Source of the DNA: Podarcis raffonei
Lineage: Eukaryota > Chordata > Lepidosauria > Squamata > Lacertidae
Direction: 5' to 3'
Assembly: GCF_027172205.1 (NCBI RefSeq)
Contig: NC_070614.1
Coordinates: forward strand, 43,019,001-43,083,000
DNA: 64,000 bases
Shown here: positions 56,801 through 64,000 of the stretch, piece after piece
How positions within the stretch are numbered: the stretch's first letter is position 1
How the letters are laid out: the number at the start of each line of letters is the position of its first letter
The notes under the pieces: generated by a model
What the model was told of the DNA's origin: nothing
The model's database searches: none
Seen by the model: the letters and a program-made list of their open reading frames with translations, nothing else
Program-made: the position numbers and the translations under genes

Positions 56801-59800
56801 GCAGCACAGCTAATGTAATAGTTGCCCATGGAGAATCTTATTCCATGGCAACTTTTAGATGGCTTCCATACCTATCACAGCATGATGACATGACATACAA
56901 TATAAAAAGTAAAGTATGGATAACAACTGCCCATGTTGAGTTCACTTCATTTGTCATTCAAAAGAACTGGGATTCAGGAGTATTCAATGGTGCTATATCC
57001 TTTGAAATTCGCTTCAGAAACCCACCAGGATTTCATCAGTATGTTGTGCACAGAAACCCTTCAAGCACAGATGGGGACGGTTTTATCAGGGACTTCTGGC
57101 AACAGGCCTTTGGATGTGTATTCCCAGATATGACTTCAGACAAGGTGGATGGGAATATTTGCACCGGAGAAGAGAAGCTGGACAACCTTCCTGGATCATT
57201 TTTTGAAATGAGCATGACAGGCCACAGTTACAGTATCCACAATGCTGTCTATGCCATGGCCCATGCTTTACATGCCATGTTCACATCCAGACTCAGGCAC
57301 AGAGGAATGGCGTATGGTCGGACAGGGAAGAATCCGAATCCACAGTTTTGGCAGGTAATCGGCTAAACATCCTCAACTTAAAGAGGCCTGTTATTCTCCC
57401 ACAAGGTATGGTTTTCCAAAGTGTTGTCATCTTGCTCATTCATCTCAGACATGAAAAAGCGCTTTTATGAAAGAAGTTGCAGACCACTGATATGTTACTG
57501 CATTCACAGATAAGAAGCGTCAGTAATGGTCGAGAGAGATGTTCAGCATTCTCTCTATCCCATACACATAAAATCCTCCCTCAGAGCAGGTGGTCGCACA
57601 CCACTGTGGTGTCTCCTGAGATGAAGAGGGACAGAGGAAAAGAGGTGTGGGGAGGGGAGATAAAGAAAGGTTGTAAAAAAGGGGAGAGAGAGAGGGATGT
57701 GGGAGAGAGAAAATTGATGGTCTCTCCTGTTGTATGGTTACTTTAAATGTAAAGGTTCATCATTGTTCCACCCGATGTGTATGTCTTTAAGGGGCCAGAG
57801 CAAGGGCCAGAGCAAAATAACGAGATCCAGCTTTACAGGTGTGAAACATAGCAGGTGCTGCTGAGTTGCATTGATTAAGCTGTGTCAGCAATTGGGTGTA
57901 GTATATAAGGAGCAGCACCTAGCTCTCCCATTACCCTGGGGGTTGGGTTGGTGGTTGGGTCTGGTTTGTTGTTGATGTATTTAGTGTATAAGGAGTTTTT
58001 GTTTTTGTTATTAAAACCTTGTTTAAGTTCTTTTTGAGTCCCTTTTTAATGCATGGTCTCCCCAGCAAGCTCTCTGCAGCGCTACTCAACTGCAAATAGC
58101 CAACATCTCCATGCTTGGACCTGAATCCACTGACACTTGATTGAATCACCCCCACCAATTGCTGTAGGTTTTTCCTACAGGAAGAGAGAGAAAAAATGCT
58201 CCACCCTGCCTTTTCCAAACAATTGCCTTTTCTGTTTTCTATCTAGCTCCATCACTTTCTGAGAAGTATCTCATTTAATAATACGGCCGGAGATGTGGTC
58301 TTCATCAACCAGAATGGAGAGGTGGTATCTAGCTTAGATATTGTCAATTGGATTATATTCTCCAACCAAAGTTTCAACAGAGTGAGAGTTGGGAGGATAG
58401 ATCCACAGGCTCCTCCAGACCCATCATTCATCCTTGATGAAGATGCCATAACATGGCACAGTTGGTTTAATCAGGTAGGACCACATTATTAGATAATTCC
58501 AAAGAAATTCAATATTACCTAAGCAATGATCATACACCTGCATGTCTACTCACTGTCTCTGAAACTGCATGCTCCTGTGTAGAACATAACCAATGCATAC
58601 AGAGAGACAGTGTGGTGTAGTGGTTAAGAGCGGTAGACTTGTAATCTGGTGAACCGGGTTTGCATCCCCGCTCTTCCACATGCAGCTGCTGGGTGAGCTT
58701 GGGCTAGTCACACTTCTCTGAAGTCTCTCAGCCTCACTCACCTCACCAAGTGTTTGTTGTGGGGGAGGAAGGGAAAGGAGATTGTTAGCCGCTTTGAGAC
58801 TCCTTAGGGTAGTGATAAAGTGGGATATCAAATTAAAACTCCTCCTCCTCCTCCTCCTCCTCCTCCTCTTCTTCTTCATCCAAGTACCAGATTAAGAGCC
58901 AAAAGCTTACTGCTAGAAGTCACTAATGGAATAAAGGCAAATATTTTATTTTATTGTATTTATAAATATTTTATAAATATTTCTTAACAATTATAAAATA
59001 CTGATTTTTAACTGAAGAAAAGAGGATAGATAAGCCCCAAGATTTCACCTTTCTGGCTAACAGGTGGGGAACAATACCTACACATCCCAGAACAATAGAG
59101 GGAGTATGACATCACTTCAAACATTACTACTACTAAAAAAAATAGCCATTCTACATATTGCTGAAATGCTGACTCAGCTTAGTAACATAGAGAGGGGCCC
59201 AGGAACATGAAGATTTCCAAACTCATTGTTCTCTTGCTGATCCTTCTGCTCTTTCATTTACGGAATAGACTCGGCCTCTTTCTGTCTGTACTGAGAGATG
59301 TCTTCCAGGATCCAGCAAGAAAGTGAAGGAGGGACAGCCCCCTTGCTGCTACGATTGCATCCCATGTGCAGAGGGGAAGATTGCAATCCAGGATGGTAGG
59401 AGGAATAAATAGATTAAATAGATCCAGATTCAGCACTAATAATTGAAAGGTGTTGTAAAGATGGCTGAATTTACTTTTCCAAAGAGATAATCTACTGTGT
59501 GTGTGTGATCCTGCCTCTTTGTGATCATTGCCTTTCAGATAGTCTAAATATGCCAATCAAATGAGAATGACCATGCATTGAGAGTAGTTGGATGGTATGT
59601 GGTTCAAAGCATTTCTTCTTCTTCTTCTTCTTCAATCACTCATAGCAGAATAAGATTGTCTTCCCTAAACACGGTTTTAACAATGAGTCTGTAAGTGACT
59701 GTGGAGGCCAATTCTGAATCCACACGTCCTTCCACAGTGGGGACATTCGTTTCCAGATGAGAGTTGAGCATGATGTGGATTTGCCAAGCATGCCTCTTTG

Positions 59801-61900
59801 CACGTTTCTACTTTGTGTTCTGTGCATATCTAGAGAGGGCCTTGCCACTCCTGACTGGGCTGCACCCAGGCTAGTGTGAATAAACATTCAGATGGCAATG
59901 GCACTGGCTGTAGCACTTACAGGACCACATAGCCCTGAACCAATTAAATTCAAGAATACTGTAGCAATTAAATACAATGCTACCTCGGGTTAAGAACTTA
60001 ATTAGTTTTTGAGGTCCGTTCTTAACCTGAAACTGTTCTTAACCTGTGGTACCACTTTAGCCTCCCACTGCTGCCGTGCTGCCGCTGCTGTGCTATTTCT
60101 GTTATCATCCTGAAGGAAAGTTCTTAACCTGAGGTACTATTTCTGGGTTAGCGGAGTCTGTAACCTGAAGCGTCTATAACCTGAGGTACTACTGTACAGA
60201 GAATCATACCATATAAGGTTTTGACAACTGAGCATGCTCGGACTGTGGTCAGACTATTCTCGGTAACTAGAGTGAAATACAGTGGTACCTTGGGTTAAGT
60301 ACTTGATTCGTTCCAGAGGTCAGTTCTTAACCTGAAGCACCACTTTCGCTAATAGGGCCTCCTGCTGCTGCTGTACTGCAGGAACACGATTTTTGTTCTC
60401 ATTCTGAAGCAAAGTTCTTAACCTGAAGCACTATTTCTGGGTTAGCGGTGTCTGTAACCTGAAGCGTATGTAAACTGAAGCGTATGTAACCCGAGGAACC
60501 ACTGGACAATACTAAAGTGAAATCTTATCCTGCAATAAAAGTTTAGCAGAGCACGAGGAAGCTCCTTTGTTTAAACTGTAATTTGGACCAATCATAAGGA
60601 GACAACAAAGTTCCATAAGAGGAAATGGGGTGAGGGGAAAAAAGCATTTCAATTGGATAGGAAATTTAAACTTAATGGAATGTGTGGAATTTATGCCAAA
60701 CGTATAAAACTGTTTGAAACTCTTTGTATGACATTTAGCTGTTTTAGCGAGTTATTCCCAGCTGAACCTTCTGCGCAGAATGAAACACTTTGGACTACTT
60801 TTCCCCTCACGATCTCATGTGGTTTATTGGCATATCCATGAGATAGACAAAGCTTAGATTGCAACAATACCACATTACAGAGCATCAGGCAGTACTAAAC
60901 ATGTGCTTTGATTTAAACAGAGCTCTATTCTTCTCAGACAGAAAGTAAACATTTCAGCAAGCTAAAATATATGACCTAATATATTTGTTTCCCCCCAGAT
61001 ATGAATGACTGTAATAAATGCCCAGACAAAGACTATCCAAGCAGAAACCGTGACGCATGTCTACCCAAGGATATAAGCTTCTTGTCTTATGAAGAACCTT
61101 TGGGCATCAGTTTAGCCTGTTTCTCTCTTTCCCTTTCCTTGATCACAACTTTGGTACTAGGTACGTTTATAAAACACCACGACACACCCATGGTCATTGC
61201 AAACAACCGAAACCTCACTTACACTCTCCTCATCTCTCTTCTGCTCTGCTTCCTTTGTGCATTGCTCTTCATTGGCCGACCTGAGAAGGTCACATGTCTC
61301 CTCCGGCAACCAGCTTTTGGTATCATCTTCTCAACTGCTGTTTCTTGTGTCCTGGCAAAAACCTTCACGGTGGTTTTGGCCTTCATGGCTACAAAACCAG
61401 AATCCAGGATGAGGAAATGGGTGGGCAAAGGACTAGGCCACTCCATTCTCCTTTCCTGTTCCATTGTTCAAGCAGGGATATGTACTGTGTGGCTGGCAAC
61501 CTCTCCCCCATACCCAGATGTGGACATGAACTCAATCACAGAAGAAATCATACTAGAATGTAATGAGGGGTCTGTGGCCATGTTTTACTGTGTCCTTATC
61601 TACATGAGCTGCCTGGCCACTGTAAGCTTTGCTGTGGCTTTCCTTGCCAGGAAGTTACCGGACAGTTTCAACGAAGCCAAGTTTATCACTTTCAGCATGT
61701 TGGTCTTCTGCAGTGTTTGGCTGTCCTTTATTCCCTCCTACCTGAGCACCAAGGGAAAATACATGGTAGCTGTGGAGATCTTCTCCATCTTAGCCTCTGG
61801 TGGTGGGTTGCTGGGTTGCATCTTTTCCCCCAAATGCTATATAATTATTCTGAGGCCTGAGCTGAACAATAGAGAACAGCTAATAAAGAAGAAAATTTAA
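53623..61900 (+). CDS. Vomeronasal type-2 receptor C, six exons, intact
   Basis: Class C GPCR with the same architecture as A and B. Exons are 53623-53840, 55002-55293, 56494-57354, 58247-58474, 59269-59395 and 60999-61900, again 218/292/861/228/127/902 bp and 875 residues. The order is signal peptide [19 protein letters not shown], Venus-flytrap domain ([16 protein letters not shown]), nine-cysteine domain and seven helices ending [12 protein letters not shown]. The body resembles B (shared intron 4 SINE and shared intron 4 and 1 blocks) while the 5' flank resembles A. Private insertions are a SINE before the start, a solo LTR in intron 3 and two MITEs in intron 5. The last codons and 3' flank are duplicated in tandem after the stop. 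Confidence 0.93.
54600..54905 (+). mobile_element. CR1 LINE 3' fragment in V2R C intron 1
   Basis: Same site and sequence as in A and B, with 'gcaacaaagatggtctggaa' and 'aactaaacatcaggaagaac'. Confidence 0.7.
55002..55293 (+). CDS. V2R C exon 2
   Basis: Acceptor attctag, donor gtagg. It encodes [18 protein letters not shown] to DIYKIPQ. C has TFGF and LSTVK where A has TLGF and LSMVK. Confidence 0.92.
56494..57354 (+). CDS. V2R C exon 3
   Basis: Acceptor tttttag, donor gtaat. 287 codons of the ligand domain, [12 protein letters not shown] to PQFWQ. Confidence 0.93.
57728..58105 (+). mobile_element. Solo LTR in V2R C intron 3 (fossil)
   Basis: A 378-bp insert with matching ends TGTTG...CAACA is flanked by the 5-bp repeat tctcc (57723-57727 and 58106-58110). 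A TATA-like 'gtatataagg' (about 57900) and an ATTAAA-type signal downstream put it on the + strand. B shows the empty site. It looks whole as a solitary long terminal repeat of an LTR retroelement, younger than the B/C duplication. No internal region is present and the family is not identified. Confidence 0.75.
58247..58474 (+). CDS. V2R C exon 4
   Basis: Acceptor tatctag, donor gtagg. It encodes [16 protein letters not shown] to HSWFNQ. Confidence 0.92.
58603..58876 (+). mobile_element. tRNA-derived SINE in V2R C intron 4
   Basis: Orthologous in position and orientation to the SINE at 41831 in B. It ends in an expanded (CTC)n/(CTT)n tract. Confidence 0.85.
59269..59395 (+). CDS. V2R C exon 5
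   Basis: Acceptor ggaatag, donor gtagg. It encodes [18 protein letters not shown] to GKIAIQD. Placed by splice signals and phase. Confidence 0.9.
59975..60194 (-). mobile_element. MITE, CAGTGGTACCTC family, first in V2R C intron 5
   Basis: Degenerate left end (caatgctacctcggg), right end ggtactactg, TA-flanked. B has the empty site ('aatacagagaattatacc'). Confidence 0.75.
60280..60504 (-). mobile_element. MITE, CAGTGGTACCTC family, second in V2R C intron 5
   Basis: Left end cagtggtaccttggg after TA, right end ggaaccactg. Only 85 bp separate it from the previous MITE. It is absent from B at this site. Confidence 0.78.
60999..61900 (+). CDS. V2R C exon 6 (seven-helix domain)
   Basis: Acceptor cccccag. 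It encodes [15 protein letters not shown] through seven helices to the stop at 61898. Confidence 0.95.
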
Positions 61901-62190
61901 AGAAATAATAAACCTGCCCTTTGCCCTCTTTCATGCTTTTCTCTGTGTGTACAGCAGAATATTTGGAAATATATGTTCACTTGCTGCCTTATATAATTTT
62001 TTATGTACTCCAAATTTCCATAGTTCAATAGAAAACAGCTAATAAGGAAGAAAAATTAAAGAAATGAGAAAATGCCATCTGCTGTATGTAATGTTTTTCT
62101 CTGTGTTTACAGTGGAATATTTGGAAATATAAGTTTAGCTGCTGCCTTATATAATTTTTTTCTAGAATCCAAATTCGCATAGTTGAAAAT
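61867..62190 (+). repeat. Tandem duplication of the V2R C 3' end
   Basis: The segment from 'caatagagaacagctaataa' (last codons, stop and 3' flank) recurs 159 bp later from 62026. The second unit continues into the normal downstream sequence seen after V2R B. The coding frame ends in the first unit, so the receptor is unaffected, but the 3'UTR is lengthened. Confidence 0.8.
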
Positions 62191-62246
62191 TCATTTGTAA
62201 AATTGACTTATTTGCTTTGAGGAAAACAACCAAACATTTACAGATA

Positions 62247-62540
62247 CAGTGGTGCCTCGCAAGACGAAATTAATTCGTTCCGCGAGTTTTTTCTTCTTGT
62301 GAGTTTTTTGTCTTGCGAAGCATGGTTTCCCATAGGAATGCATTGAAAATCAATTAATGCGTTCCTATGGTCAAAAGAAGTCCAAACAAAGCCAAATTTG
62401 GTGCAAAAAGAGTTTATTAAGTGATCTTTAAAGTCGCACATACTTTAAGTTTCTAAACATGACAGAAAAGCATTTTAAAATCACCAAAGTGTACATACTG
62501 TACTGCAAAGAAATCCAAGAAAACACACCAAACGGCTTTT
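62247..62540 (+). mobile_element. MITE-like element, one end only
   Basis: It begins at TA with cagtggtgcctcgcaagacg, a terminal-repeat type related to but distinct from the CAGTGGTACCTC family, and has internal inverted segments (ttgtcttgcgaagca). The other end is not found. Sequence continues through 'acggcttagcggctta' repeats into a GC-rich block. Confidence 0.55.
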
Positions 62541-62721
62541 AACGGCTTAGCGGCTTAGCGGCTACAGTACCGGCTCTTTCGGCTGCCAAGGTGGGAGCTG
62601 AGCTCTGTCCGCCGTCGCCGAGGCCCCTCTTTGCGCCATTAGTGGGTTTGGCTGCTCCGCCGCGCAGCCGACCTCTCCGGCAGTCCCGGGGCGATAAGAT
62701 AAGTGGGGGCGGGCCGAGGAG

Positions 62722-62805
62722 AGCATTGACAACATCCGCGGCTGCCTGTCCAACCTCAGCAACCTGCACGCCCACAACCTCCGCGTGGACCCCGTCAACT
62801 TCAAG
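62722..62805 (+). pseudogene. Fragment of an alpha-type globin exon 2
   Basis: 28 codons translate as [15 protein letters not shown] followed by [13 protein letters not shown], the F-helix/FG region of an alpha-type globin ending exactly at the known exon 2 boundary (…VNFK). The proximal histidine (LH) is kept. SIDNIRG is closest to embryonic zeta/pi globins from memory. The next bases are gcaagc where a gt donor would be expected. No other globin exon is near. It lies in a GC-rich block (about 62570-62900) unlike the AT-rich surroundings, so it is a captured or translocated gene piece. Confidence 0.8.
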
Positions 62806-62904
62806 GCAAGCGCACCGAGGGGGCGGACGAGGGCCAGGAGGGGCACGCCTTGGGTCTTCCCTCGACCCTCCCCCACCTGACCGACCCCCCACCTGACCCC
62901 CTAT

Positions 62905-63290
62905 CACTTCTCTAATCTTAGGTACCGTGTCTGCATTCTCTTGCTCTAACCATCTTGTGAGGTAAGTTTTTATCTTTGCACCCATCTGCGCATAGGTTTC
63001 CTCCCTCACCTTTGTCACACTTCTAAATTTTTTCCTCAATTGCTCTGAGGTAATCCCAAAGCGTGTATATACTAACTGCTTGTACACCTCAAAATTTTGG
63101 GATTGTTACTCAGTCATTTGAGCGTATAATTCGGCTAGAGGACTGCTTATCCTAGCTCTCAAGATCATCATTTTATCTTCCTCTCTTACTTGAAAATCAT
63201 GACAGGCTTTCTCGAAGGATACTAGAAATGCTTCTGGGCTATCCCTATCTCTAAACTCAGGAAAGCGTTTTAAATCTATCTTCATTTACA
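62905..63290 (-). mobile_element. Gag fragment of an LTR retroelement (fossil)
   Basis: The minus-strand reading resembles the capsid region of Ty3/gypsy (Gmr1-like) gag, the family that SCAN domains derive from. It is a short broken remnant with more than one break. No LTR, pol or env is visible with it, and it is apparently old. Confidence 0.6.
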
Positions 63291-63300
63291 CTCCTTGGTG

Positions 63301-64000
63301 TGTGGAGTGCCGCAAAGCGCAATCCTCTCCCCAATGCTTTTTAACATCTTTATATGCCCCCTTGCCCAGATTATCCGGAGCTTTGGGCTGGGCTGTCACC
63401 AATATGCTGATGACACTCAGCTCTATCTACTGATGGATGGCCACACCGACTCGGCCCCGAACACACTGACCAGATGCTTGGAAGCTGTGGCTGGATGGTT
63501 TCGTGGGAGCCAATTGAAACTAAATCCTTTGAAGACAGAGGTCCTATGGCTGGGTCGGGATGGCATGGGGATGAGGGACCAACTCCCTTCTCTTGCGGGG
63601 GCCCAATTAGTGCCATTGCCTTCCGTTAAGAGTTTGGGTGTAATCCTTGACACCTCCCTTTCCATGGAAGCGCAAGTTACAGCAACAGCCAAGGCGACAT
63701 TTTTCCACCTTCGCCGTATCAAGCAGTTGGTCCCTTACCTTTCCCGCCCCAACCTGACCACAGTGATCCATGTGACGGTCATCTCCAGGCTTGACTACTG
63801 TAATTCGCTCTACGCGGGACTGCCCTTGAAGCTGTCCCAGAAACTCCAGCGGGTGCAGAATGCTGCAGCGAGGCTCCTCACGGGGTCCCTGCCATGGGAG
63901 CATATTCACCCAGTGCTTTTCAAGCTGCACTGGCTCCCGGTGGAGTACAGGATCAGATTTAAGGTGCTGCTTTTGACCTTTAAAGCCCTTCACGGCCTAG
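63301..64000 (+). mobile_element. L2-like LINE reverse transcriptase, open to window end
   Basis: 233 codons are open in one frame. They contain GVPQSAILSPMLFNIF, the catalytic YADD box (QYADDTQLYL, codons 63403-63414), WFRGSQLKLNPLKTEV, SLGVILDTSLS, SRLDYCNSLYAGLP and LHWLPVEYRIRFKVLL. Their order is that of the reverse transcriptase and its C-terminal part in L2/CR1-like LINEs. The LINE's N-terminal half is missing at 63300, where the sequence meets the gag remnant. The C-terminal end lies outside the window. The lack of stops suggests a young copy or relic of one. Confidence 0.85.

Noticed and set aside
62539-63087. 182-residue minus-strand frame as a host gene
   Set aside because: Its first part is the gag-like fossil and its remainder is the antisense of the GC-rich globin-bearing block. 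The two are unrelated.
1-64000. CRISPR arrays, operons, bacterial-type promoters or terminators
   Set aside because: Nothing of the kind is seen. The regular repeats are microsatellites, and all genes are vertebrate receptor genes.

Overview
The window is vertebrate nuclear DNA, most likely from a squamate reptile (a lizard fits best). It has intronless olfactory receptor (OR) genes, an array of six-exon vomeronasal type-2 receptor (V2R) genes, and reptile-type repeats: CR1 and L2-like LINE ends, a Sauria-type tRNA SINE, other tRNA-derived SINEs, and TA-flanked MITEs with CAGTGGTACCTC ends. Every receptor gene is on the + strand. No bacterial, CRISPR or operon-like feature is present.

Layout. 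(1) 0.6-1.6 kb: one divergent OR. (2) 4.9-26 kb: four closely related, intact, family-4-like ORs at 5.5-6.3 kb spacing. Each has the same 3' splice acceptor just before the ATG and a conserved candidate 5' noncoding exon, ending in a GT donor, 2.0-3.4 kb upstream. (3) 28-62 kb: three tandem V2R genes, called A (28.1-34.9 kb), B (38.0-45.8 kb) and C (53.6-61.9 kb). All six exons of each can be placed by splice signals and reading frame. The exon lengths are identical in all three (218/292/861/228/127/902 bp), giving an open 875-residue class C GPCR each time. (4) Between B and C lies an OR pseudogene. Its 5' end is replaced by V2R upstream sequence, and an ORF1-only LINE-like insertion with an 18-bp target duplication sits just downstream. 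(5) 62.2-64 kb is a patchwork: a MITE-like piece, a GC-rich block holding a fragment of an alpha-type globin exon, a gag fossil of an LTR retroelement, and an open L2-like reverse transcriptase running off the window end.

History read from repeats. V2R B and C share a SINE in intron 4 that A lacks, so the bodies of B and C look like the younger pair. The flank upstream of C, including the OR remnant, instead resembles the OR5-V2R A interval. The array therefore looks mosaic, built by unequal exchange of OR-V2R segments. Insertions private to single copies (MITEs in intron 5, solo-LTR-like elements, a SINE about 115 bp before the start codon of C, a foldback retroposon in A) post-date the duplications.

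Function. By family knowledge the ORs would act in nasal olfactory neurons (Golf/cAMP) and the V2Rs in basal vomeronasal neurons (Go/TRPC2). Which ligands they bind cannot be read from sequence. Coordinates for exons and target-site-defined insertions are exact; those for degenerate repeats are approximate. All family names come from recognition by eye, not from a database search.
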